A stretch of 64,000 nt of DNA, from assembly GCF_037975245.1 (NCBI RefSeq), contig NC_092578.1:11638321-11702320 (forward strand), read 5' to 3'. The DNA is from Apostichopus japonicus (taxonomy: Eukaryota > Echinodermata > Holothuroidea > Aspidochirotida > Stichopodidae). The translations under genes were made by a program, and so were the position numbers. Below the pieces are notes generated by a model. It searched no databases, was not told where the DNA came from, and saw only the letters and a program-made list of their open reading frames with translations. Below are positions 1-12,000 of this stretch, in pieces (within the stretch, counting starts at the first letter, position 1; the number at the start of each line of letters is the position of its first letter).

Positions 1-172
1 CCGGCAAACCGATCTTATGTCGGTCCGACATTACCCACTTGAGATATCTCGTTGACAAGATTTTGACCATTTGACCCCTGGTGACCCCCGGTGACTCCAA
101 ATGACCTTTGACCTGCACCGAAAACAAAGGGTAAGTGGCACTTGAATGGGTACTCCGGCCAACCGATGTTAA

Positions 173-183
173 GTCGGTCCGAC
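173..183. other. Hyphenated dyad GTCGG-T-CCGAC, representative copy
   Basis: Five-base arms flank a single T. Upstream, ACCGA (162-166) can also pair with TCGGT (174-178) around a loop holding a CTTAAG-like hexamer, so two alternative hairpins compete for the same bases. The dyad is present in almost every unit; TCGTTCCGAC (near 8,676) and TCTGTCCGAC (near 38,226) variants weaken it. Confidence 0.8.
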
Positions 184-194
184 ATTACCCACTT

Positions 195-204
195 GAGATA
201 TCTC
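195..204. other. Perfect 10-bp palindrome GAGATATCTC with EcoRV site
   Basis: The sequence equals its reverse complement. Most units carry it, so EcoRV digestion should give a ladder of about 144-154 bp steps. Two variant classes lose it: GAGATAACTC (for example 6,364, 8,852 and 12,831) and GATATCGTGTTTAC (for example 23,256, 38,104 and 60,490), the latter keeping GATATC but losing the symmetric flank. Confidence 0.85.
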
Positions 205-217
205 GTTGACAAGATTT

Positions 218-258
218 TGACCATTTGACCCCTGGTGACCCCAAATGACCTTTGACCT
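218..258 (-). promoter_or_regulatory. Cluster of five direct-repeat TGACC half-sites (DR2-DR4-DR4-DR1), representative copy
   Basis: On the plus strand the half-sites are TGACCA (218-223), TGACCC (226-231), TGACCC (236-241), TGACCT (246-251) and TGACCT (253-258). The gaps are 2, 4, 4 and 1 bp. On the minus strand these read as RGGTCA-like hexamers all pointing the same way. RGGTCA is the known half-site of nuclear receptors in animals, and DR1, DR2 and DR4 spacings are bound by different receptor pairs. The same arrangement recurs in nearly every unit of the array. What is seen is the motif arrangement; binding in vivo is inference. An equally simple view is that the unit grew from an old 8-10-bp TGACC microrepeat. 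If the host were a plant, the three TTGACC cores would instead resemble WRKY W-boxes. Confidence 0.45.
246..258 (-). promoter_or_regulatory. Perfect consensus DR1 element, representative copy
   Basis: The minus strand reads AGGTCAAAGGTCA, two perfect AGGTCA hexamers separated by one A. This is the textbook DR1 sequence for PPAR-RXR, RXR-RXR, HNF4 and COUP-TF. The first copy in the window is at 102-114. Most units keep it. Common variants change the spacer (TGACCT-G-TGACCT near 6,127 and 7,147; TGACCT-C-TGACCT near 7,445). Others damage the second hexamer: TTTGACCAGC, TTTAACC near 1,731, TTTCACC near 38,311. Motif identity is certain; function is unknown. Confidence 0.5.
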
Positions 259-274
259 GCACCGAAAACAAAGG

Positions 275-280
275 GTAAGT
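275..280 (+). other. GTAAGT hexamer resembling a 5' splice site, representative copy
   Basis: Nearly every unit contains AAAGG-GTAAGTGG on the plus strand, matching the GTAAGT core of eukaryotic 5' splice sites. No exon or gene is attached to it. It matters only if the array is transcribed from the plus strand, when the RNA would carry one U1-type site per unit. Function is not claimed. Confidence 0.3.
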
Positions 281-287
281 GGCACTT
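277..287. other. Hyphenated dyad AAGTG-G-CACTT, representative copy
   Basis: Five-base arms flank one G. It overlaps the GTAAGT hexamer. Variants GGTACGTGG (near 5,431 onward, e.g. 6,011) and GGTAACTGG (near 6,741) break the left arm. Confidence 0.75.
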
Positions 288-314
288 GAATGGGTACTCC
301 GGCCAACCGATCTT

Positions 315-329
315 ATGTCGGTCCGACAT
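315..329. other. Extended 15-bp dyad ATGTCGG-T-CCGACAT, representative copy
   Basis: In units with TTATG instead of TTAAG or GTTAAG, the dyad arms grow from five to seven bases (ATGTCGG pairs with CCGACAT). A single A/T polymorphism therefore toggles the length of the potential hairpin from unit to unit. It needs CATT or CATA after the dyad, which most units have. Confidence 0.8.
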
Positions 330-442
330 TACCCACTTGAGATATCTCGTTGACAAGATTTTGACCATTTGACCCCTGGTGACCCCAAATGACCTTTGAC
401 CTGCACCGAAAACAAAGGGTAAGTGGCACTTGAATGAGTACT

Positions 443-595
443 CCGGCCAACCGATCTTATGTCGGTCCGACATAACCCGCTTGAGATATCTCGTTGACAA
501 GATTTTGACCATTTGACCCCTGGTGACCCCGGTGACCCCAAATGACCTTTGACCTGCACCGAAAACAAAGGGTAAGTGGCACTTGAATGGGTACT
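443..595 (+). repeat. 153-bp length variant of the satellite A unit (+9 bp)
   Basis: The unit differs from the 144-bp form by one extra GGTGACCCC copy before the AAATGACC segment. The neighbouring unit at 1-154 has a 10-bp version of the same insertion. Both show that length change in this family happens at one place, the TGACCCC-rich segment. Because 9 is a multiple of three and 10 is not, these insertions decide where the spurious minus-strand reading frames continue or shift. Confidence 0.93.
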
Positions 596-3269
596 CCGGC
601 CAACCGATCTTATGTCGGTCCGACATTACCCACTTGAGATATCTCGTTGACAAGATTTTGACCATTTGACCCCTGGTGACCCCTAATGACCTTTGACCTG
701 CATCGAAAACAAAGGGTAAGTGGCACTTGATTGGGTACTCCGGCCAACCGATCTTATGTCGGTCCGACACAACCCACTTGAGATATCTCGTTGACAAGAT
801 TTTGATCATTTGACCCCTGGTGACCCCAAATGACCTTTGACCTGCACCGAAAACAAAGGGTAAGTGGCACTTGAATGGGTACTACGGCCAACCGATCTTA
901 AGTCGGTCCGACACAACCCACTTGAGATATCTCGTTGACAAGATTTTGACCATTTGACCCCTGGTGACCCCTGGTGACCCCAAATGACCTTTGACCTGCA
1001 CCGAAAACAAAGGGTAAGTGGCACTTGAATGGGTACTCCGGCCAACCGATCTTAAGTCGGTCCGACATTACCCACTTGAGATATCTCGTTGACAAGATTT
1101 TGACCATTTGACCCCTGGTGACCCCAAATGACCTTTGACCAGCACCGAAAACAAAGGGTAAGTGGCACTTGAATGGGTACTACGGCCAACCGATGTTAAG
1201 TCGGTCCGACATAACCCACTTGAGATATCTCGTTGACAAGATTTTGACCATTTGACCCCTGGTGACCCCAAATGACCTTTGACCTGCACCGAAAACAAAG
1301 GGTAAGTGGCACTTGAATGGGTACTACGGCCAACCGATCTTAAGTCGGTCCGACACAACCCACTTGAGATATCTCGTTGACAAGATTTTGACCATTTGAC
1401 CCCTGGTGACCCCTGGTGACCCCAAATGACCTTTGACCTGCACCGAAAACAAAGGGTAAGTGGCACTTTAATGGGTACTCCGGCCAACCGATCTTAAGTC
1501 GGTCCGACATAACCCACTTGAGATATCTCGTTGACAAGATTTTGACTTTTTGACCCCTGGTGACCCCAAATGACCTTTGACCAGCACTGAATACAAAGGG
1601 TAAGTGGCACTTGAATGGGTACTACGGCCAACCGATCTTAAGTCGGTCCGACAATACCCACTTGAGATATCTCGTTGACAAGATTTTGACCATTTGACCA
1701 CTGGTGACCCCCGGTGACCCCAAATGACCTTTAACCTGCACCGAAAACAAAGGGTAAGTGGCACTTGAATGGGTACTCCGGCCAACCGATCTTAAGTCGG
1801 TCCGACATTACCCACTTGAGATATCTCGTTGACAAGATTTTGACCATTTGACCCCTGATGACCCCAAATGACCTTTGACCTGCACCGAAAACAAAGGGTA
1901 AGTGGCACTTGAATGGGTACTCCGGCCAACCGATCTTATGTCGGTCCGACATTACCGACTTGAGATATCTCGTTGACAAGATTTTGACCATTTGACCCCT
2001 GCTGACCCCAAATGACCTTTGACCTGCACCGAAAACAAAGGGTAAGTGGCACTTGAATGGGTACTCCGGCAAACCGATCTTATGTCGGTCCGACATTACC
2101 CACTTGAGATATCTCGTTGACAAGATTTTGACCATTTGACCCATGGTGACCCCCGGTGACTCCAAATGACCTTTGACCTGCACCGAAAACAAAGGGTAAG
2201 TGGCACTTGAATGGGTACTCCGGCCAACCGATCTTAAGTCGGTCCGACATTACCCACTTGAGATATCTCGTTGACAAGATTTTGACCATTTGACCCCTGG
2301 TGACCCCAAATGACCTTTGACCTGCACCGAAAACAAAGGGTAAGTGGCACTTGAATGGGTACTCCGGCCAACCGATGTTAAGTCGGTCCGACATTACCCA
2401 CTTGAGATATCTCGTTGACAAGATTTTGACCATTTGACCCCTGGTGACCCCAAATGACCTTTGACCTGCACCGAAAACAAAGGGTAAGTGGCACTTGAAT
2501 GGGTACTCCGGCCAACCGATCTTATGTCGGTCCGACATTACCCACTTGAGATATCTCGTTGACAAGATTTTGACCATTTGACCCCTGGTGACCCCAAATG
2601 ACCTTTGACCTGCACCGAAAACAAAGGGTAAGTGGCACTTGAATGAGTACTCCGGCCAACCGATCTTATGTCGGTCCGACATAACCCGCTTGAGATATCT
2701 CGTTGACAAGATTTTGACCATTTGACCCCTGGTGACCCCGGTGACCCCAAATGACCTTTGACCTGCACCGAAAACAAAGGGTAAGTGGCACTTGAATGGG
2801 TACTCCGGCCAACCGATCTTATGTCGGTCCGACATTACCCACTTGAGATATCTCGTTGACAAGATTTTGACCATTTGACCCCTGGTGACCCCTAATGACC
2901 TTTGACCTGCATCGAAAACAAAGGGTAAGTGGCACTTGATTGGGTACTCCGGCCAACCGATCTTATGTCGGTCCGACACAACCCACTTGAGATATCTCGT
3001 TGACAAGATTTTGATCATTTGACCCCTGGTGACCCCAAATGACCTTTGACCTGCACCGAAAACAAAGGGTAAGTGGCACTTGAATGGGTACTACGGCCAA
3101 CCGATCTTAAGTCGGTCCGACACAACCCACTTGAGATATCTCGTTGACAAGATTTTGACCCCTGGTGACCCCTGGTGACCCCAAATGACCTTTGACCTGC
3201 ACCGAAAACAAAGGGTAAGTGGCACTTGAATGGGTACTCCGGCCAACCGATCTTAAGTCGGTCCGACAT

Positions 3270-5900
3270 TACCCACTTGAGATATCTCGTTGACAAGATT
3301 TTGACCATTTGACCCCTGGTGACCCCAAATGACCTTTGACCAGCACCGAAAACAAAGGGTAAGTGGCACTTGAATGGGTACTACGGCCAACCGATGTTAA
3401 GTCGGTCCGACATAACCCACTTGAGATATCTCGTTGACAAGATTTTGACCATTTGACCCCTGGTGACCCCAAATGACCTTTGACCAGCACTGAATACAAA
3501 GGGTAAGTGGCACTTGAATGGGTACTACGGCCAACCGATCTTAAGTCGGTCCGACAATACCCACTTGAGATATCTCGTTGACAAGATTTTGACCATTTCA
3601 CCACTGGTGACCCCCGGTGACCCCAAATGACCTTTAACCTGCACCGAAAACAAAGGGTAAGTGGCACTTGAATGGGTACTCCGGCCAACCGATCTTAAGT
3701 CGGTCCGACATTACCCACTTGAGATATCTCGTTGACAAGATTTTGACCATTTGACCCCTGATGACCCCAAATGACCTTTGACCTGCACCGAAAACAAAGG
3801 GTAAGTGGCACTTGAATGGGTACTCCGGCCAACCGATCTTATGTCGGTCCGACATTACCCACTTGAGATATCTCGTTGACAAGATTTTGACCATTTGACC
3901 CCTGCTGACCCCAAATGACCTTTGACCTGCACCGAAAACAAAGGGTAAGTGGCACTTGAATGGGTACTCCGGCAAACCGATCTTATGTCGGTCCGACATT
4001 ACCCACTTGAGATATCTCGTTGACAAGATTTTGACCATTTGACCCATGGTGACCCCCGGTGACTCCAAATGACCTTTGACCTGCACCGAAAACAAAGGGT
4101 AAGTGGCACTTGAATGGGTACTCCGGCCAACCGATCTTAAGTCGGTCCGACATTACCCACTTGAGATATCTCGTTGACAAGATTTTGACCATTTGACCCC
4201 TGGTGACCCCAAATGACCTTTGACCTGCACCGAAAACAAAGGGTAAGTGGCACTTGAATGGGTACTCCGGCCAACCGATCTTATGTCGGTCCGACATTAC
4301 CCACTTGAGATATCTCGTTGACAAGATTTTGACCATTTGACCCCTGGTGACCCCAAATGACCTTTGACCTGCACCGAAAACAAAGGGTAAGTGGCACTTG
4401 AATGAGTACTCCGGCCAACCGATCTTATGTCGGTCCGACATAACCCGCTTGAGATATCTCGTTGACAAGATTTTGACCATTTGACCCCTGGTGACCCCCG
4501 GTGACCCCAAATGACCTTTGACCTGCACCGAAAACAAAGGGTAAGTGGCACTTGAATGGGTACTCCGGCCAACCGATCTTAAGTCGGTCCGACATTACCC
4601 ACTTGAGATATCTCGTTGACAAGATTTTGACCATTTGACCCCTGGTGACCCCTAATGACCTTTGACCTGCACCGAAAACAAAGGGTAAGTGGCACTTGAA
4701 TGGGTACTCCGGCCAACCGATCTTATGTCGGTCCGACATTACCCACTTGAGATATCTCGTTGACAAGATTTTGACCATTTGACCCCTGGTGACCCCTAAT
4801 GACCTTTGACCTGCACCGAAAACAAAGGGTAAGTGGCACTTGAATGGGTACTCCGGCCAACCGATCTTAAGTCGGTCCGACATTACCCGCTTGAGATATC
4901 TCGTTGACAAGATTTTGACCATTTGACCCCTGGTGACCCCTGGTGACCCCTGGTGACCCCAAATGACCTTTGACCTTCACCGAAAACAAAGGGTAAGTGG
5001 CACTTGAATGGGTACTCCGGCCAACCGATCTTAAGTCGGTCCGACATAACCCACTTGAGATATCTCGTTGACAAGATTTTGACCATTTGACCCCTGGTGA
5101 CCCCAAATGACCTTTGACCAGCACCGAAAACAAAGGGTAAGTGGTACTTGAATGGGTACTCCGGCCAACCGATGTTAAGTCGGTCCGACATTACCCGCTT
5201 GAGATATCTCGTTGACAAGATTTTGACCATTTGACCCCTGGTGACCCGTAATGACCTTTGACCTGCACCGAAAACAAAGGGTAAGTGGCACTTGAATGGG
5301 TACTCCGGCCAACCGATCTTAAGTCGGTCCGACATTACCCGCTTGAGATATCTCGTTGACAAGATTTTGACCATTTGACCCCTGGTGACCCCTGGTGACC
5401 CCAAATGACCTTTGACCTTCACCGAAAACAAAGGGTAATTGGCACTTGAATGGGTACTCCGGCCAACCGATCTTAAGTCGGTCCGACATAACCCGCTTGA
5501 GATATCTCGTTGACAAGATTTTGACCATTTGACCCCTGGTGACCCCAAATGACCTTTGACCAGCACCGAAAACAAAGGGTAAGTGGTACTTGAATGGGTA
5601 CTCCGGCCAACCGATGTTAAGTCGGTCCGACATTACCCGCTTGAGATATCTCGTTGACAAGATTTTGACCATTTGACCCCTGGTGACACCAAATGACCTT
5701 TGACCTGCACCGAAAACAAATGGTAAGTGGCACTTGAATGGGTACTCCGGCCAACCGATCTTATGTCGGTCCGACATAACCCACTTGAGATATCTCGTTG
5801 ACAAGATTTTGACCATTTGACCCATGGTGACCCCTGGTGACCTTTGACCTGCACCGAAAACAAATGGTAAGTGGCACTTGAATGGGTACTCCGGCCAACC
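3270..5900 (+). repeat. Older higher-order block matched at about 9.7-11.9 kb
   Basis: This block matches the region from about 9,700 to 11,900. The offset falls in steps from 6,456 (near 3,541) to 6,312 (near 4,000-4,500) to 6,168 (near 4,870-5,500), that is by one 144-bp unit each time. The right-hand copy has therefore lost two single units. Shared marks include the TTTCACCACTGG unit, the CCCATGGTGACCCCCGG unit and three-copy TGACCCCTGG expansions. Confidence 0.82.
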
Positions 5901-6281
5901 GATCTTAAGTCGGTCCGACAAAACCCACTTGAGATATCTCGTTGACAAGATTTTGACCATTTGACCCCTGGTGACCCCAAATGACCTTTGACCTGCACCG
6001 AAAACAAAGGGTACGTGGCACTTGAATGGGTACTCCGGCCAACCGATGTTAAGTCGGTCCGACATTACCCACTTGAGATATCTCGTTGACAAGATTTTGA
6101 CCATTTGACCCCTGGTGACCCCAAATGACCTGTGACCTGCACCGAAAACAAAGGGTAAGTGGCACTTGAATGGGTACTACGGCCAACCGATCTTAAGTCG
6201 GTCCGACATTACCCACTTGAGATATCTCGTTGACAAGATTTTGACCATTTGACCCCTGGTGACCCCAAATGACCTGTGACC

Positions 6282-8223
6282 TGCACCGAAAACAAAGGGT
6301 AAGTGGCACTTGAATGGGTACTCCGGCCAACCAATCTTAAGTCGGTCCGACATTACCCACTTGAGATAACTCGTTGACAAGATTTTGATCATTTGACCCC
6401 TGGTGACCCCAAATGACCTTTGACCTGCATTGAAAACAAAGGGTAAGTGGCACTTGATTGGGTACTCCGGCCAACCGATCTTATGTCGGTCCGACACAAC
6501 CCACTTGAGATATCTCGTTGACAAGATTTTGATCATTTGACCCCTGGTGACCCCAAATGACCTTTGACCTGCACCGAAAACAAAGGGTAAGTGGCACTTG
6601 AATGGGTACTACGGCCAACCGATCTTAAGTCGGTCCGACACAACCCACTTGAGATATCTCGTTGACAAGATTTTGACCACTTGACCCCTGGTGACCCCTG
6701 GTGACCCCAAATGACCTTTGACCTGCACCGAAAACAAAGGGTAACTGGCACTTGAATGGGTACTCCGGCCAACCGATCTTAAGTCGGTCCGACATCACCC
6801 ACTTGAGATATCTCGTTGACAAGATTTTGACCATTTGACCCCTGGTGACCCCAAATGACCTTTGACCAGCACCGAAAACAAAGGGTAAGTGGCACTTGAA
6901 TGGGTACTACCGCCAACCGATGTTAAGTCGGTCCGACATAACCCACTTGAGATATCTCGTTGACAAGATTTTGACCATTTGACCCCTGGTGACCCCAAAT
7001 GACCTTTGACCTGCACCGAAAACAAATGGTAAGTGGCACTTGAATGGGTACTACGGCCAACCGATCTTAAGTCGGTCCGACATTACCCACTTGAGATATC
7101 TCGTTGACAAGATTTTGACCATTTGACCCCTGGTGACCCCAAATGACCTGTGACCTGCACCGAAAACAAAGGGTAAGTGGCACTTGAATGGGTACTACGG
7201 CCAACCGATCTTAAGTCGGTCCGACATTACCCACTTGAGATATCTCGTTGACAGGATTTTGACCATTTGACCCCTGGTGACCCATGGTGACCCCAAATGA
7301 CCTTTGACCTGCACCGAAAACAAAGGGTAAGTGGCACTTGAATGGGTACTCCGGCCAACCGATTTTAAGTCGGTCCGACATTACCCACTTGAGATATCTC
7401 GTTGACAAGATTTTGACCATTTGACCGCTGGTGACCCCAAATGACCTCTGACCTGCACCGAAAACAAAGGGTAAGTGGCACTTGAATGGGTACTCCGGCC
7501 AACCAATCTTAAGTCGGTCCGACATTACCCACTTGAGATAACTCGTTGACAAGATTTTGATCATTTGACCCCTGGTGACCCCAAATGACCTTTGACCTGC
7601 ATTGAAAACAAAGGGTAAGTGGCACTTGATTGGGTACTCCGGCCAACCGATCTTATGTCGGTCCGACACAACCCACTTGAGATATCTCGTTGACAAGATT
7701 TTGATCATTTGACCCCTGGTGACCCCAAATGACCTTTGACCTGCACCGAAAACAAAGGGTAAGTGGCACTTGAATGGGTACTACGGCCAACCGATCTTAA
7801 GTCGGTCCGACACAACCCACTTGAGATATCTCGTTGACAAGATTTTGACCACTTGACCCCTGGTGACCCCTGGTGACCCCAAATGACCTTTGACCTGCAC
7901 CGAAAACAAAGGGTAACTGGCACTTGAATGGGTACTCCGGCCAACCGATCTTAAGTCGGTCCGACATTACCCACTTGAGATATCTCGTTGACAAGATTTT
8001 GACCATTTGACCCCTGGTGACCCCAAATGACCTTTGACCAGCACCGAAAACAAAGGGTAAGTGGCACTTGAATGGGTACTACCGCCAACCGATGTTAAGT
8101 CGGTCCGACATAACCCACTTGAGATATCTCGTTGACAAGATTTTGACCATTTGACCCCTGGTGACCCCAAATGACCTTTGACCTGCACCGAAAACAAATG
8201 GTAAGTGGCACTTGAATGGGTAC
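6282..8223 (+). repeat. Higher-order duplication, offset 1,172 bp
   Basis: Bases 6,282-7,051 match 7,454-8,223 with very few changes (for example ACATCACCC near 6,793 against ACATTACCC near 7,965). The offset equals 8 x 144 + 2 x 10. Shared marks are the CCAATCTTAAG unit (6,331 and 7,503), GCATTGAAAAC (6,428 and 7,600), GACCACTTGACC and GGTAACTGGC. Confidence 0.88.
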
Positions 8224-8670
8224 TCCGGCCAACCGATCTTAAGTCGGTCCGACAAAACCCACTTGAGATATCTCGTTGACAAGATTTTGACCATTTGACC
8301 CCTGGTGACCCCAAATGACCTTTGACCTGCACCGAAAACAAAGGGTAAGTGGCACTTGAATGGGTACTCCGGCCAACCGATCTTAAGTCGGTCCGACATT
8401 ACCCACTTGAGATATCTCGTTGACAAGATTTTGACCATTTGACCCCTGGTGACCCCAAATGACCTTTGACCTGCACCGAAAACAAAGGGTAAGTGGCACT
8501 TGAGTGTGTACTCCGGCTCACCGATGTTAAGTCGATCCGATATTACCCACTTGAGATATCTCGGTGACAAGATTTTGACCATTTGACCCCTGGTGACCCC
8601 AAATGACCTTTGACCAGCACCGAAAACAAAGGGTAAGTGGCACTTGAATGGGTACTCCGGCCAACCGATC

Positions 8671-9024
8671 TTATGTCGTTCCGACATTACCCACTTGAGA
8701 TATCTCGTTGACAAGATTTTGACCATTTGACCCCTGGTGACCCTTGGTGACCCCAAATGACCTTTGACCTGCACCGAAAGCAAAGGGTAAGTGGCACTTG
8801 AATGGGTACTCCGGCCAACCGATCTGATGTCGGTCCGACATTACCCACTTGAGATAACTCGTTGACAAGATTTTGACCATTTGACCCCTGGTGACCCCAA
8901 ATGACCTTTGACCTGCACCGAAAACAAAGGGTACGTGGCACTTGAATGGGTACTCCGGCCAACCGATGTTAAGTCGTTCCGACATTACCCACTTGAGATA
9001 TCTCGTTGACAAGATTTTGACCAT
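8671..9024 (+). repeat. Diagnostic two-to-three-unit cassette (CTGATG / GTACGTGG type)
   Basis: The cassette carries TCGTTCCGAC, GAAAGCAAAGG, GATCTGATGTCGG, GATAAC and GGTACGTGGC in fixed order. It recurs almost unchanged at 12,649-13,002 (offset 3,978) and 17,336-17,689 (offset 4,687). The CTGATG-GTACGTGG part recurs again near 23,955, 26,463, 28,529 and 32,681. It marks blocks that moved as a group by unequal exchange. Confidence 0.87.
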
Positions 9025-12000
9025 TTGACCCCTGGTGACCCCAAATGACCTGTGACCTGCACCGAAAACAAAGGGTAAGTGGCACTTGAATGGGTACTAC
9101 AGCCAACCGATCTTAAGTCGGTCCGACATTACCCACTTGAGATATCTCGTTGACAGGATTTTGACCATTTGACCCCTGGTGACCCCTGGTGACCCCAAAT
9201 GACCTTTGACCTGCACCGAAAACAAAGGGTAAGTGGCACTTGAATGGGTACTCCGGCCAACCGATCTTAAGTCGGTCCGACAATACCCACTTGAGATATC
9301 TCGTTGACAAGATTTTGACCATTTGACCGCTGGTGACCCCAAATGACCTCTGACCTGCATCGAAAACAAAGGGTAAGTGGCACTTGAATGGGTACTCCGG
9401 CCAACCGATCTTAAGTCGGTCCGACATTACCCACTTGAGATAACTCGTTGACAAGATTTTGATCATTTGACCCCTGGTGACCCCAAATGACCTTTGACCT
9501 GCATCGAAAACAAAGGGTAAGTGGCACTTGATTGGGTACTCCGGCCAACCGATCTTATGTCGGTCCGACACAACCCACTTGAGATATCTCGTTGACAAGA
9601 TTTTGATCATTTGACCCCTGGTGACCCCAAATGACCTTTGACCTGCACCGAAAACAAAGGGTAAGTGGCACTTGAATGGGTACTACGGCCAACCGATCTT
9701 AAGTCGGTCCGACACAACCCACTTGAGATATCTCGTTGACAAGATTTTGACCATTTGACCCCTGGTGACCCCTGGTGACCCCAAATGACCTTTGACCTGC
9801 ACCGAAAACAAAGGGTAAGTGGCACTTGAATGGGTACTCCGGCCAACCGATCTTAAGTCGGTCCGACATAACCCACTTGAGATATCTCGTTGACAAGATT
9901 TTGACCATTTGACCCCTGGTGACCCCAAATGACCTTTGACCAGCACTGAATACAAAGGGTAAGTGGCACTTGAATGGGTACTACGGCCAACCGATCTTAA
10001 GTCGGTCCGACAATACCCACTTGAGATATCTCGTTGACAAGATTTTGACCATTTCACCACTGGTGACCCCTGGTGACCCCAAATGACCTTTAACCTGCAC
10101 CGAAAACAAAGGGTAAGTGGCACTTGAATGGGTACTCCGGCCAACCGATCTTATGTCGGTCCGACATAACCCACTTGAGATATCTCGTTGACAAGATTTT
10201 GACCATTTGACCCCTGCTGACCCCAAATGACCTTTGACCTGCACCGAAAACAAAGGGTAAGTGGCACTTGAATGGGTACTCCGGCAAACCGATCTTATGT
10301 CGGTCCGACATTACCCACTTGAGATATCTCGTTGACAAGATTTTGACCATTTGACCCATGGTGACCCCCGGTGACTCCAAATGACCTTTGACCTGCACCG
10401 AAAACAAAGGGTAAGTGGCACTTGAATGGGTACTCCGGCCAACCGATCTTAAGTCGGTCCGACATTACCCACTTGAGATATCTCGTTGACAAGATTTTGA
10501 CCATTTGACCCCTGGTGACCCCAAATGACCTTTGACCTGCACCGAAAACAAAGGGTAAGTGGCACTTGAATGGGTACTCCGGCCAACCGATCTTATGTCG
10601 GTCCGACATTACCCACTTGAGATATCTCGTTGACAAGATTTTGACCATTTGACCCCTGCTGACCCCAAATGACCTTTGACCTGCACCGAAAACAAAGGGT
10701 AAGTGGCACTTGAATGGGTACTCCGGCCAACCGATCTTATGTCGGTCCGACATAAGCCGCTTGAGATATCTCGTTGACAAGATTTTGACCATTTGACCCC
10801 TGGTGACCCCCGGTAACCCCAAATGACCTTTGACCTGCACCGAAAACAAAGGGTAAGTGGCACTTGAATGGGTACTCCGGCCAACCGATCTTAAGTCGGT
10901 CCGACATTACCCACTTGAGATATCTCGTTGACAAGATTTTGACCATTTGACCCCTGGTGACCCCTAATGACCTTTGACCTGCACCGAAAACAAAGGGTAA
11001 GTGGCACTTGAATGGGTACTCCGGCCAACCGATCTTAAGTCGGTCCGACATTACCCGCTTGAGATATCTCGTTGACAAGATTTTGACCATTTGACCCCTG
11101 GTGACCCCTGGTGACCCCTGGTGACCCCAAATGACCTTTGACCTTCACCGAAAACAAAGGGTAAGTGGCACTTGAATGGGTACTCCGGCCAACCGATCTT
11201 AAGTCGGTCCGACATAACCCACTTGAGATATCTCGTTGACAAGATTTTGACCATTTGACCCCTGGTGACCCCAAATGACCTTTGACCAGCACCGAAAACA
11301 AAGGGTAAGTGGTACTTGAATGGGTACTCCGGCCAACCGATGTTAAGTCGGTCCGACATTACCCGCTTGAGATATCTCGTTGACAAGATTTTGACCATTT
11401 GACCCCTGGTGACCCGTAATGACCTTTGACCTGCACCGAAAACAAAGGGTAAGTGGCACTTGAATGGGTACTCCGGCCAACCGATCTTAAGTCGGTCCGA
11501 CATTACCCGCTTGAGATTTCTCGTTGACAAGATTTTGACCATTTGACCCCTGGTGACCCCTGGTGACCCCAAATGACCTTTGACCTTCACCGAGAACAAA
11601 GGGTAATTGGCACTTGAATGGGTACTCCGGCCAACCGATCTTAAGTCGGTCCGACATAACCCGCTTGAGATATCTCGTTGACAAGATTTTGACCATTTGA
11701 CCCCTGGTGACCCCAAATGACCTTTGACCAGCACCGAAAACAAAGGGTAAGTGGTACTTGAATGGGTACTCCGGCCAACCGATGTTAAGTCGGTCCGACA
11801 TTACCCGCTTGAGATATCTCGTTGACAAGATTTTGACCATTTGACCCCTGGTGACACCAAATGACCTTTGACCTGCACCGAAAACAAAGGGTAAGTGGCA
11901 CTTGAATGGGTACTCCGGCCAACCGATGTTAAGTCGGTCCGACATTACCCGCCTGAGATAACTCGTTGACAAGATTTTGACCATTTGACCCCTGGTGACA

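Larger units (their letters stand above)
155..298 (+). repeat. Representative basic 144-bp unit of satellite A
   Basis: This is a clean unit without internal 10-bp expansion and serves as the coordinate key. Within it lie the dyad GTCGGTCCGAC (173-183), the palindrome GAGATATCTC (195-204) with an EcoRV site, five TGACC-type half-sites (218-258), GTAAGT (275-280) and the dyad AAGTGGCACTT (277-287). The recurring polymorphic sites of the family are: CTTAAG, GTTAAG, CTTATG, ATTGTG or CTGATG just before the first dyad; ATTACCC, ATAACCC, AATACCC, ACAACCC or AAAACCC after it; CCACTT or CCGCTT; GATATC or GATAAC; and several changes around the terminal TGACCT pair. Confidence 0.96.
1..3200 (+). repeat. 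Higher-order pair, offsets 2,065 and 2,209 bp
   Basis: The opening unit (1-154) matches 2,066-2,219 (offset 2,065), and units from 155 onward match those from 2,364 onward (offset 2,209). The change of 144 means exactly one unit (2,220-2,363) is present only in the second copy. The copies share a peculiar GAATGAGTACT unit end (432-442 and 2,641-2,651) and the 153-bp unit. The second copy also has an 8-bp deletion near 3,150 that removes exactly one half-site plus its gap (TTTTGACC directly joined to CCTGG). Confidence 0.85.

Noticed and set aside
218-258. Plant WRKY W-box cluster (TTGACC)
   Set aside because: Three TTGACC cores are present per unit, but nothing else points to a plant, and the full direct-repeat spacing fits nuclear-receptor sites better. 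Kept only as an alternative until the host is known.
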